Assembly (NCBI GenBank): GCA_020137815.1
Contig: CM035350.1
Location: 6,409,697 to 6,473,696 of the forward strand
DNA from: Hormiphora californensis
Taxonomy: Eukaryota; Ctenophora; Tentaculata; Cydippida; Pleurobrachiidae
Length of the DNA: 64,000 nt
Reading direction: 5' to 3'
Positions 12,186 to 35,872 of the stretch are shown piece by piece. The notes under the pieces are model-generated. The model was not told the origin of the DNA and did not search any database. It was given only the letters and a program-made list of their open reading frames with translations. Position 1 is the first letter of the stretch. Each line of letters opens with the position of its first letter. The translations under genes were made by a program, and so were the position numbers.

Positions 12186-12841
12186 TCATAAATTTTGAAT
12201 TTTGAAGTTTTGGCGTTCCGGGCCGTGTTGAAAATTTGTTTTCTTCAACTTTTTTGGAATGCGCTGCAGCCCCCTCATGCGCGCACCCCCGCAACGAGGG
12301 GACTGAAGGGAATGCCGCGCGCGCGTTTGGCCTGAGCTCAGGACGGGCCCAGCTGAGTCGAAGATAACTTTGCGAGCGAAAAAACGGCGGTGCTTATAAC
12401 TTTGGCCCCTGAAGTCCGTTTGACTTGATTCTTTCACTAGCTGTTAGATCTGACAATTATCTACCTTGCTGTTTTTGAGAGAAGTTAATTGGACTTCAGG
12501 AAGCTGAGCAATAACCGTTCAAAGATGGGTTGTTTTCAAAAAGTGACGTCACGATTTTCCAACGTATGCCAAGTTTCAAATTTGAATTAAAATCTCGAAT
12601 TTTTTTATTTTACCGCACTCGATTTTGCGGAGTTTGGTTCATATCTCCTGTTCCTGATAAGATAGAGACCTGAAACCGGTTGCATTTGAAAGCTGTTATC
12701 TTCCTCTTTCCAACGCTACCAAAACGATTTCTGTACCTTATCTGGAACCGGAGATATGATTGATTATGCATTCCCCCCTAGCGCGGTATTCCCTCCAGGC
12801 CCCTTATATTATATTATAAGGGGCCTGCAACGTATGCCAAT
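12186..12841. mobile_element. Probable transposon remnant ending in repeat module copy B
   Basis: The last 100 bp (12742-12841) match the module at 1-104, with the same hairpin at 12797-12826. The preceding 550 bp differ in composition from their surroundings (GC-rich patches, palindromic GCGC words) and have no coding signal. Family not identified. Confidence 0.45.
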
Positions 12842-13495
12842 CAACTTTTGGTCTCCGGATCACTTTCATATCATTCGTAGGAAATCGGTAAATGATAGTG
12901 ATTGCCCTTTAATAGCTAGATGCATTTTTGGCTCACCCCGAGTAATTGGCTTCGCGAGAACTATGCCTTTCTTAGAGAGATTCAGAGCGTGGCTTTGCCG
13001 CTTGTTTCCCCAAACACAGCTACCAGTTCTCCCATGATCGAAACATTGGTTCGGTTGGCCAAAATAGTATTCAAAAAAAAGAACGAAGCAGCTGCTAAAG
13101 TGTAGAAACCGATGCAGACTAGATCAGCGAGTCGCTGACAGCGACCGGGCCGGGCAATAGATTCTATCACAGAGACCAGAGTCCATCTTGTTAAATATCA
13201 GATCAGATCATCAGTCATCACATGTCAAAGATCCAGACAGCAGATTGAAAATAATGCGGAATAATGCGGAATGTTTGGTAAAGTAGGGGAGTCTACTTCA
13301 CAAGCATTCTTTTGTTCCACCCGAGCCCACTGGCCACTAATCACATTTTGTTTCCTGTCATTGACCATTGTGTTGTCTGTTTTTTGTTTTATTTTATTAT
13401 CTGTTCATGGTATTGTCCCTGATGTAAAGATATCTTTATTTCAACTTATATCCCTCAAGTAGGATGTAGCGAGAGCGAGAGGGAACAGAGCAAAC
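12842..13495. other. Upstream flank of the REEP gene
   Basis: No recognised exon. A short direct repeat AATAATGCGGAAT occurs around 13248-13272. Probably holds the REEP promoter and 5' UTR; no core promoter element was convincing. Confidence 0.35.
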
Positions 13496-26564
<13,069 letters not shown>

Positions 26565-26639
26565 CAGAACTGCATGTACTAACAGAACCAGTTAACTGTA
26601 GTTACATATCTCCTCACACATATACCCCATCCTTGACAG

Positions 26640-26739
26640 GGCGGACGGGTAACTCGATCTAAGTCCAAGAAGAATGTTGTTGATGTGACTCTTCCAGAAG
26701 ATGACATTCTCATGGGAGAGGGTGATGTGAGTGAGTGAG
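26640..26739 (+). CDS. Possible alternative last exon of REEP
   Basis: An acceptor CTTGACAG precedes an open phase-0 segment encoding GGRVTRSKSKKNVVDV and then an acidic tail ending GEGDVSE before TGA. It could be joined in frame from the donor GTT|GTAAAG inside the preceding exon (after QTVRV), replacing the VKKRVLKKRPPMY tail. That donor is good but not perfect; alternatively this is simply 3' UTR. Not supported by homology. Confidence 0.4.
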
Positions 26740-27420
26740 ATGCCAGGAGGTTTGGGACTGAATATATAATTGGATACAATGTATCTAACTAATCGCGATA
26801 AACTGAGAAGAATAACGGCTCGGGTCTATTGTTAATACAAATGCATGCAATTTTGTTTGGGGATTTTGCTGTTCAAGAACCGTGTCTGTGTGTGTGTGTG
26901 TGAGTGTGTGAGTGTGTGTGTGAGAGATGAATACATTTGTCTAAAACTGCGAAAGTTATGATATGTGAACTGAGAGATGATGCTGCACTTTGTAGATATT
27001 TCTGAAATACTGTGTTATATTGAGCCTTCGTTTTTAGTATTCAACCATAATAATATGCCTTGTATAAATTCGAGATTTTAGTACTCCAATACCCCATGAT
27101 ATTGTTCTGCTATGAAACCCCATTGAAAGCTCTGATTGTAACCAGGTGTATGGCATAAACCGAAATCGAATGAACATAATACCAAGTCTGGAGTTCCGAT
27201 TGTCGATTCAAAGGTGCGTGGCAGCTAGTAAAGATCGGGCAAGAAGTAATGTGTGGTGTCACCTGAAATCAAGGTAAGTGTCTCGGGCAAATATATCTGA
27301 GTTGAGATTGAGAACTGTGGGGGTCGGGTAGGTAAATTTGGGTGAAATTCACCGTGAATCTAATGATCTGTTTAGTGTCTGGCGGTGCCGACCCGTACCG
27401 ATCTGAGCGGGAGGATATCA
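26740..27420. other. Intergenic region between convergent REEP and pentraxin genes
   Basis: A (TG)n run lies at 26887-26922. No exon recognised. The flanking genes converge, so both 3' UTRs should lie here. Confidence 0.4.
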
Positions 27421-29442
27421 TCACTTTAATTTACACTTCAGGGTTACCCACACACGTATGTCGTATACTGTATTGGTAACTTGTGTGTAGTAATGTATAG
27501 TCTGTGAATGTGATAAGTTGCTCCACTCTCCATTGTAAATACTTACTACGAGACACATGGGTTATCGACACAATTTCTCCGTGCGTGGTAGTCAGCTGCC
27601 TTTTTATAATGCTGTCACCCTCATAGTCCCTGCCCAGGAACAAGCCCGTGATCTCGGTAGAATTTAGGGCCAGTGGCAGGAAGAAAATGTCGCCAAGTCT
27701 TCCAGTAAATGCCTGACTTGCGACAAATCCTATTCCGTAGCCGTCTTGATCCTGATAAAGATTCTTCATTCAATATAGTAATTTAGTTAAGTGAGCATTT
27801 GAGAGAGACTGGAGACGGGTCGCGGACTCTAAGTCTAACGGACTCTAAGTCTAACTTTAGACTTTAGACATCGAGTCCGGATTTTTCTGTCAGGCTAATG
27901 CTCTGACCACAGTTCTCGCGCGCTCCTTATTTGAGAGAAGCGAGAATGGGTCAGGCCAATGCTCTGACAGGGATTTTTAGACTCAGCACAACTTTTTAGA
28001 CATAGAGTCCCCCTGTGTTAGACTTGATAGATATAGAGTTCCCCATACTCAAGCGTTAGACAAAGAGTCTTCGGACACTAGGTCTAAAACCTAATCCCAA
28101 CCCTAAACCTAACCCTTACAATACCCTAACCCGGCCTAACCTCGACCACAAACAACAACCCAAACCATTCTGGAAAGGGTAGGGAGCACAGCGAGCTCTC
28201 GATTTTAGACTTAACTACCGTTATTTCTTAGACTTAGGGCCGGATGAACCAATTTGGCCAAATCTTAAGTCTGAGGTCAGATAAATCGCTCTAAATGATT
28301 TAGCACGACCCCCAAAGTTCACGCTATTTCTAAAATGTTGTTTTAGACTTGTTAGACATATAGTCCTCCCTGTATTTTGAGCAAAAAGCGGACTCTAAGT
28401 ATGTATTATATTTAGAGTCCGATTAGACTTAGGCGTTAGACCTAGCTTCCGTCTCCCACTGGAAGACAGCGACATAACAAAGAGTTTAGTCAGGCAGTTT
28501 AGCCAAGTAGTAAACAGTGAAGCAGGCAATACATTGTACCTGTCCAAAGATGAACATTCCTGAAGAATCTGGTGTAGAAGCAACGTTAATATCCGATTTG
28601 AATTCCCCATTCAAATAGAACATCAGAACATTGTTCGAAAGAACTACTGCAACATGATTCCACACCCCCAGCTCCAGTGGAATTTGCCCCTCTGAAATTA
28701 TAGAAGTATAGAAATCAAGCCCCAACAAAAAAGGGAGACTTGAAAAATAGGGTCTGACTGTGGTCTGAAACCCCCTAGGAGAGTGGAGTTTTTCTGAATC
28801 GCCATTTCGAGACGAATCCAACGCAACCGGAATTAGCTTTCTGTCTTATCGGGAAGTTTGGGCTTGAGCTTCTTCATTTTTGGTCATTTTTCGGTGCGTG
28901 ATCCAATCAGAGGCCTGGATTTCGAAATAAAGGCATGTGATTGGCTCACGCACCAAAAAATGACCAAAAATGAAAGGGCTCAAGCCCAAACTTCCCAATA
29001 AGATAGAAAGCTAATTCCGGTCGCGGTAACGTTGGATTCGTCTCGAAAAGGTGATTCAGAAAAGCTCCGTTTAGTAGGGGGTTTCCAAACAACAGTCAGA
29101 CACTATTGAAAAAAGTTAGCGTTCAGCTGTCAAAGCATTGACCTGACAGGCGTTCAGCAACCTCCCTCAAGAACATACCGTGATCTCCGCCTTGGTAGAC
29201 AACGATCCATTTAGCTTGACCGGATCTGGTATCTGTCCACATATGTAGTGCGTCCCTTTTGGCTTGTGTTGTGTAGGAAATGCTACATTCCCAGTAAGCA
29301 TCGGGTAGCGTTTCATGCCGTATCCAGAATCCCAGTGTTAGGCTGGAAAACTGGGAAGCCTCTCCTTCAGCGGCAACGATTTCCTGTTGAACGTAGTTTG
29401 AAACACTCCTCTCGCTTGGAAACCTCAGTTCCCAATGTGGTT
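27421..29442 (-). CDS. Pentraxin-domain protein, 5' end not found
   Basis: Exons on minus: 29442-29179, 28691-28540, 27751-27547 and tentatively 27467-27421; phases match at each junction. The first recognised exon starts inside a pentraxin fold, LRFPSERSVSNYV, like the FxFPxExxxxYV opening of C-reactive protein and SAP. WNHVAVVLSNNVLMFYLNGE is the strand pair around the family signature, and FGQDQDGYGIGFVASQAF corresponds to the calcium-binding GQEQD loop (D, Q, D and the later Q kept). LGDIFFLPLALNSTEI closes the domain. The signature HxCxSWxS is replaced by HVAVVLSN and FTVCL by LTLGF, so both cysteines of the usual disulfide are missing. Upstream exons, a signal peptide or other domains would lie beyond 29.5 kb and were not identified. 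The last 14-residue exon has a poor pyrimidine tract. Confidence 0.78.
27818..28455. repeat. Intronic repeat of ACTCTAAGTCTAA words
   Basis: The pentraxin intron 27752-28539 is filled with direct and inverted copies of GGACTCTAAGTCTAAC and TTAGACTTA. They cluster at its ends (about 27818-27870 and 28385-28445), suggesting a decayed foldback element carrying the 84-bp repeat at 27887-27970. Confidence 0.5.
27887..27970 (-). repeat. 84-bp CTGTCAG element, copy 1
   Basis: Reverse complement of 44986-45069, same length and only a handful of differences. Each end is a short imperfect palindrome CTGTCAG-AGCATTGGC-CTGACAG (or one half of it). Other copies: 45727-45783 (internal deletion) and a lone end at 33631-33653. 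Confidence 0.75.
28749..29101. mobile_element. Foldback MITE in a pentraxin intron
   Basis: Termini are GTCTGACTGTGGTCTG and CAAACAACAGTCAGAC, in inverted orientation, followed inward by CCCCCTA/TAGGGGG and a long imperfect stem to a loop near 28925 (TGTCTTATCGGGAAGTTTGG against its complement near 28990). No coding sequence. Target duplication not certain. Confidence 0.7.
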
Positions 29443-31417
29443 CTGGGGTGGGTATTGTAATTAACTTATATATAACTAGCGCACCCATTGGGTGCGCCTC
29501 AAGTAAGGGCTTTTTGATAACCCAGCCGGCTTCGCCGGGTGGTTCTTTTCGCCCCTTTCAACGTCAATAACACGGTTGCCATGGCAACTGAATTGGTAAC
29601 TATGGGGACTGGCATGTTTAAATTCATTCGAAAATATTAACAAACTTCCACTGGAAGTTCCAAAAGAGTGAACAGCAGCTTTACAGCTTTGTGCACATAA
29701 AGTGTTTTATGAAGGAGCAGTCTGTCGCTTAGATACCGCCTAACGAACGACTTCGACGTTCATCTCCAAATTATAATAGAGATACTAAATACTAATTTTA
29801 ATTAACTACTAATCTCCATCCGTTTTGTACGTACCATATGCATTCGCGGTTGAAGATAGAAGTATCAGCATAACTACTATTGAACAATAGTAGTACATCC
29901 TTGCTTTCTAGATAAGGTATTGGACTATTGTATTGGTATTTGGTATTGGCTAGTGGTGATTGGCAATGGTATAATTATCATTCCTAATATCAATTATTAT
30001 CCGACCCTTAAAAAGATAACAAGGCCAAGGATCGTTCAGTGTGTTCACAAACAATGAAAACAGACACAAACAATAAACACAAACAATGATATAGAAACAC
30101 TAGGATAGAAACAAACAGCTCACAATCACCCAAATGAGACCACATGAATGAAATACTAGCTAATATGTAATCCATAAACAAAGGGACACTTGTCTGGCCC
30201 CATCTAACATAAGTACGTTAGCTTCAGATATCAAGTTGTCCAAATAGCAGTTCCCATCAGCTCTACTTCGAGACTATAAAAAAGTTTAAACTTTTAGGGC
30301 ATGTTAGCGGGCATGCTTGGCGCTCGTAATTGCCACTTTAAGCGGTCGTTAGGCAAGAAAAGGTAGAGAGCGCTTATCTTTGTCATGCTACGCAGTCTGT
30401 CCATCTCTGATCTATCTCGAGAGTTATAATGAACATTTAAAAAAAAATTAAAAGCTTTATAAATACAGTTGAAACCCGATTTACCGGCATCCTCGGGGAA
30501 ACCATTTTAATCCAGATGAAATTTGGGACGGTGTTATACAGTCCCCTCGTGTGCACACCCCGTGAGAGTTGTTGAGTGAGGGGTTACTCAACAACGTGAG
30601 CTAGGGGCATGTAGCACTCTGCAGTGCTTGCCAGCGAAAGTAAAAGATCGGATGAAGTCCTTTCAGGCCAATTTTCTGACAGATAAAGTCGGATTTAGTG
30701 AGGCTGCATCACCACTCATTTACAATTACTGCTTAGCAGCTACTAAGCTGGTTATAAATTACCACATGCACTGCACGTGGTTACATGGATGTGTAGCTGT
30801 ATTATATAACCTAGCCTTAGAGCACTCTAAAAATAGTTGATAGTAACACGGTATTAATTAGCAGCTTGCGTCTTTTCAAGGGCTTCTCTCCCCACATTCC
30901 TCTCGCAAAGAAATATAGTGCCCTGTAATTATAGGTGTGTACAGTTCAACTGCTAGCAGCTGATGTGCTAGCTGTTTCGACAAAAGATCCAATAAACGAC
31001 TCTTCTGGGAGTGTCGGTTTGGAACCCTAACGAACTATCATGACTTTTGTCAATACGATATGGTCGACACCATGTGAGTGCTCGTGAGTGAGTGGTAACA
31101 GCATGTTGAACCCACTCACGGGGGTAGAGAAGGAAGAATAAACAGCATATTTTGTGTTTTTTACAGAAAGAAGTTGAGGTACCACAACAATCTTAATCAT
31201 AGGACTCTAGCTCTCGAGAGGGGGGATTCCAGGCCCGGGCCTGGCGCGGGACACGCACACACAGATACACACACTCACAACACACGCTTGCTCTTATTTC
31301 TCCTCACGACGGGGGATATGCACTGCTTGTTTGTATAGCTATCACATCATCATCATCATCAATATATCGCTCATATTCGCTCTCTCATTCACACACACCC
31401 TGCAGAGACAGTCCAAT
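29443..31417. other. Region without a recognised gene
   Basis: Contains short palindromes at 29479-29497 (GCGCACCCA arms) and 29520-29543 (imperfect, TTC loop), an exact X-box palindrome GTTGCCATGGCAAC at 29575-29588, a possible pogo-like terminal remnant at about 30473, and the 16-bp palindrome CCAGGCCCGGGCCTGG at 31229-31244. Unseen 5' exons of the pentraxin gene and the 3' UTR of the myosin light chain gene may lie here. Confidence 0.4.
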
Positions 31418-33139
31418 TTAAGACTCCTCCTCAAAGTCACCTCCGTATTTGATCAGCTTGATGAATCGCTTCCAGTCGACAGCATCTCCCTTCATGGGGG
31501 CAACATCGTACATCTGCTTGATCTGAAACATAGACAGGGGTTACAATAAATAGCTCATTATTGAAGTACCATTTAACTGGTTGAGGGAGAGAGGGCATTC
31601 GTGTCAAAGGGTTTTCAATGGTGTTTCTAGTATCCCCAGTAGATGGGATACAATATGGAATATATAATTTCGGGTTGGGCGAGTGGTTAGTGAAGTTACT
31701 AACCACTCGTACACTCCGAAATTATATATCCCATATTGTATGTATTGCATAGTTCTATGCTTGAATATTTTACCTCTTCTTTGCTGAATCGATCTCCGAG
31801 CTGAGTCAAGGCGTTGGTGAAGCTGAAAGGAGTAAAATGTAAGAAATATGTAACACTTATAAGTTTGAATCACTTATGCATCGTAATTTATGCTAGTTAA
31901 CAAAAGGAAAATATGACAATATGTGCCATGCTAGTATAATGAAACTAAAATTGGTATCAATATGTGGAAACAAGATGCGAATATGATGTGGTGCTTTTTT
32001 GTGGGAACACACTGCAAAACTATGCTGAAATGCTGCATTTTTTGGAGTAAAAAGCAAGCTGAATGTCCATGTGGGGAAACAGTTGATGAAAGGGGCTGCT
32101 GGCTCCAGGTGATGTCGTGGTCCATGCTGCATTGCTGTAGGCTATCTGGCTGTAGGGGGATTGTTAGACAGTTGTGGCTTTTTGGCTGGAAAGGCTTCGA
32201 TGATGGTTGTCTATATCGAAATGGGCTGCCTGCTCATCGTGCTCGTCCATTACTTTTTCGTTGAGATAAGGCCAGTTAGATCAGGGTCCAAGGTCTTGAA
32301 GGCCTCCTGGAGTACATCATCAGTATCGGTGTTCTGCAGCTTATCTCCCATGAAGGTGAGGAACATGGTGAAATTAATGGGACCAGTTGACTCCTTGATC
32401 ATGTCAGAAAGAAAGGCATCATCTTTGATCACACCTGGATTGTAATGTGGTTGTAGTGTGTGGTATACTTACTTCCCCGTCACACCCGAGAACCATACCC
32501 CTCCGTCTCTCGTTCATGAGTGTGATGGTGAGTGATGGAACTCTCATGGAAGGAGAGAGAGAGAGTAGTGGAGGGATAGATTCTCGAGAATGGCGGGCTG
32601 CTTACACGGCGGCAGGGATGGAACCAACGTTCTCAATGTCGAAACAGGCGAAAGCGTTTGAAAGCACATCTTCGGGGTCGGTATCAGCCAGTTTCTCTCC
32701 CATAAAGGTGAGGAAAGCAGTGAAGTTAATCTGTCCGGGTGATGCCTTGGTCATCTCTTTGCAGTATTTGTCGTCCTGAACAATTCCTGATACACCAGAT
32801 TAGTACTCGATATACCATGCTAGCTCTTACTTACAGGCTCTCTTGACAAGTAATTACTCATCATGTAAAAGGGTTGTTTCACTTTTGTCTTATTTTGTCA
32901 TGATCAAGGTGACTCTCATTGCAAGGCCATTCTACAATGCACTTTTTTCGAAAAGCTCTGTTGTAGTATAATATGTATGGTGCCCTCATTGGGTTAAATT
33001 GTTTTCCTAGAAGCTAGATGAGCTAGGTGGCTGGTCGACACGTAGTTGGTAAAAGTGCGAAATTAGATTACCCAGAAGCAACTTCCCTGGCCTACTACTA
33101 CTACAGCTGCTGCTGTACCGGCTGGAGAGACAAGCTAAC

Positions 33140-33225
<86 letters not shown>

Positions 33226-34598
33226 ATGGCGAGGGCACTGCAAAAGCTGCCTGTCATCGCCTAGCTTAGCAGCCTTTCTGCACATTCAGTGAGCGGAATG
33301 TTTGTGGGCAAAGAGAGGGAGAGAAGGGCGAATTCTAGCTGGAATAAAGAATACCTGGTGTGCTTCTACAGTTATAGCCCTACAGGCTCCACAACTCGGT
33401 ACTATTTATTTTTAAAACTCGAGACCCAAGAAGTATACATGCATTGGGCAGTGATTTCAGTGGCGAGGCCATAGCCTGGCAAACTAAGTATTGCAGGAAA
33501 AAGTCAGCTTAAAATACACTCCATATCGTTTCAACCAGCTGAGCACCAATAAAAATCGTCGGTATAGCTATGTTCAAACACTGGTATGTCTCATTGTGGG
33601 GTCGGTTGAGGGTCAGATTGTGCTTCTACTCTGTCAGCTGCCAATGCTCTGACTACTCACCGAGGGAAGCCCACATGTCCTTGAGATCCTTGTCGCTGAT
33701 GAAACCATCCCTGTCCTGATCGATGATTGTGAAGGCCTGAAGAACACCGGTGTTAGAATAAACTCATCCAGGTCTGTTAGAAAAGATGTTTATCTAAAAA
33801 GAATAAAACATTTCTTGAAGAAAAGAAAACTGCGTTTCAGAATCAGATCAAACACCACTGATCCTAATTTTGTTCTCAGTAGTTCAAGACTTTATATAAT
33901 ATATCCTCTTTACCTCTTTGAATTCCTGGATCTGCTGCTGATCGAAGTTGGCGAACACACTGGATCCAGATCGCTGTGGCTTCTTACCCTTGGTCTTGGA
34001 CTATAGTTAAAGTTCGAAGGGTACAAAGGACCGGGGTTGGGGTGCTTCACTCATGCGAATCGTCATGCGACGGTTGCTTTTCATTGGACAAGTGACAGAA
34101 GACACAATTACACAGGTTGGGTTGACAGTCACATAGTGTCTTCAGGGACAGTTATAATGTGAATGCTTTAATTTCATAAACAGGTCTTTGCTTTGTTAAT
34201 GATTTGGTACAAATATGCTAGATATATAATGTTTTCAATTGAGGAATGATGAAAGAGTCTCAAATAATGATGTTCAATTTCTGTATTTCTCTAAGAAGTA
34301 CAGTCTCAAGGGAATAACCATGGATGACAAGGCTGTTCATATGATATGTTTTTCAAGGCAAGATCAATGATATCAGTTCTGTTGCCAGCTGCAAGAACAC
34401 ACGTGTGTCTATGTGATATTTAAGCACAATGATATATTTTACAGAAAAGTAACAGATTTTACCAAAACTGTAGTTGACTTCAGAGGTCGAGAAGTAGTGG
34501 AATATGATGAATCAGATTTACAATGTTATTTACAGGACAGGGGAAGAAGGATGTTTTTGATTGCTTGACATGCACTGGGTTTAGGTACTTACGGCCAT
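31418..34598 (-). CDS. MRLC: Myosin regulatory light chain with duplicated central exon
   Basis: Calmodulin-fold light chain that binds the myosin II neck and is switched by phosphorylation. Exons on minus: 34598-34593 (ATG GCC), 34000-33914, 33736-33661, then either 32786-32606 (4a) or 32434-32254 (4b), then 31822-31774 and 31522-31418. Every junction is in phase; either choice gives 167 residues, near the usual 170. [24 protein letters not shown] is the phosphorylation head: Ser15 aligns with human Ser19, while the Thr18 position is Gly. The first EF-hand [12 protein letters not shown] has all calcium ligands. 4a encodes [14 protein letters not shown] and AFACFD, closest to canonical MRLC; 4b encodes [14 protein letters not shown] and AFKTLD. 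The tail [20 protein letters not shown] matches the family. Muscle versus non-muscle type cannot be told here. Confidence 0.95.
31649..31740. repeat. Foldback palindrome in the last myosin light chain intron
   Basis: Arms begin TACAATATGG and end CCATATTGTA, with an inner stem GAGTGGTTAGT / ACTAACCACTC. It lies between exons 5 and 6 and touches no splice signal. Confidence 0.75.
32254..32434 (-). CDS. MRLC: Alternative exon 4b of the myosin regulatory light chain
   Basis: 181 bp, entered in phase 1 and left in phase 2, exactly as exon 4a. Acceptor CAATCCAG, donor GTAATG. Encodes [30 protein letters not shown] and a divergent last part [16 protein letters not shown]. About half of the residues match exon 4a. 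The donor is weaker than that of 4a. Confidence 0.88.
32606..32786 (-). CDS. MRLC: Alternative exon 4a of the myosin regulatory light chain
   Basis: 181 bp, same phases as exon 4b, 171 bp upstream of it in transcription. Acceptor GGTGTATCAG, donor GTAAGC. Encodes [36 protein letters not shown] and [12 protein letters not shown]. It is the version most like other animals' MRLC. Confidence 0.9.
33140..33224. repeat. (GA)n microsatellite in the myosin light chain gene
   Basis: Pure GA with two A insertions, in the intron between exon 3 and exon 4a. Confidence 0.95.
33631..33653 (-). repeat. Solo end of the 84-bp CTGTCAG element
   Basis: CTGTCAG...CCAATGCTCTGAC, one terminal palindrome of the family, eight bases from the donor of myosin light chain exon 3. 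Confidence 0.5.
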
Positions 34599-34734
34599 AT
34601 TGATGTTTAGGTTGCTCAAAAAGTAGAGAGAAGAAGCACAGCAAAATGTGGACTACAAATTCGTTACTGGAGCAAATATATCAGGTCAATATTTGAGTGA
34701 GAGTTGGGAGAGTCGGAACGGATGTAGTGGCGGT

Positions 34735-34785
34735 CACGTGTACCATATCACGTGGTCCGTCATTGCGTGACCTATGTCACGTGAC
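34735..34785. promoter_or_regulatory. Three CACGTG E-boxes upstream of the myosin light chain gene
   Basis: CACGTG occurs at 34735-34740, 34749-34754 and 34778-34783; the last is inside GTCACGTGAC, the motif bound by MiT/TFE and USF bHLH-zip factors. They lie about 140-190 bp upstream of the start codon. Function is inferred from position and clustering. Confidence 0.45.
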
Positions 34786-34981
34786 TTACCAAGCGCTACA
34801 GGAAGACAGCAATATATTATATTCGTTTAGCTTTTTTCTGCACTCGACTCAACCCAATGTAATTGAGGCTTTCTACTGCCATTGGCCACGGACTTCGAAC
34901 GCCTCCTACACAGTCCTGCTGAGGAGGCGTTCCTAGAGAGAAAAAAGAGAGAGAAACTTACTTTTCAGAAAGAGAAAGATA

Positions 34982-35022
34982 GTGTGAGAGAGAGAGAGAG
35001 AGAGAATGAGAGAGAGAGAGAG

Positions 35023-35073
<51 letters not shown>

Positions 35074-35165
35074 GAGAGAGAGAGTGAGAGAGAGTGAGAG
35101 AATGAGAGAGTGAGAGAGAGTGAGAGAATGAGAGAGTGAGAGAATGAGAGAATGATAGAGAGCTT
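34982..35165. repeat. (GA)n tract with GAGAATGAGAGAGT variants
   Basis: Purine tract grading into a repeat of AGAGAGTGAGAGAATG, then three GAGAGCTTA units to 35196. The next segment up to 35872 has no recognised gene; a tRNA-like B-box (GAGTTCGATACC on minus, about 35385) suggests an old SINE. Confidence 0.85.
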
Positions 35166-35872
35166 AGAGAGAGCTTAGAGAGAGCTTAGAGAGAGAGAAC
35201 TTGCGTGAGTGTGTTGAGAGGGTAGCAGCTTTCTCTCTGGTGACAAGTACTGTCACCACGCTCCGCTCACACACACTCTTTCTCCCTAGCTTCCACCTAG
35301 AAAGGGATTATAGGGGGTGTCTTGTGTGTAAACAGGGGGTTGGAAGCATTCCTTTCTTTTTTTGGTTGGTAGTGGTATCGAACTCCTAACTTTCTCACTA
35401 CCGGATGCACTGCATGAAATAACATTAGCACTTTCCTTACTCATTAATTCAATTTGTTTGCCCAGCGTGCAGAAAGAGAGGGAGGAGAGAGAGAAAGCAC
35501 ATTCACTGCACAAGCCTCTATTTTACCAGTACACGGTACATTAATGGGAAATGGAAACCCTCACCCCAATAAGATTAACCACGTGGTGTAGTCCTGCACG
35601 CCACCACCCGGCCTTACTGTTGAAGCAAAAACCTTCCACGGAATGTTTGGAACAATTGAGCACAGGTGTCACCAAACGGCAACCGTTAATATCCGTGAAC
35701 AAATCCATATTTAATGTGTTTCTGGCACCCAAGATAGAGCGAATCTGGCTCCACCAGACCCCGTCCGATTCTTAGATCGGGTCGGCACCGCCGGGCCACT
35801 CGCCAGATAGAGATAAGTAGAGCGAATATGGCCGAAATTGAAACAGTCGAAAGATACAGTTTAGGGAAGTAG

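Noticed and set aside
30628-30840. 70-residue plus-strand frame
   Set aside because: Reads smoothly but has no recognised family, no splice signals and no supporting neighbour.
35355-35435. tRNA gene on minus (B-box-like GAGTTCGATACC)
   Set aside because: No A box or cloverleaf could be formed; at most an old tRNA-derived SINE fragment.
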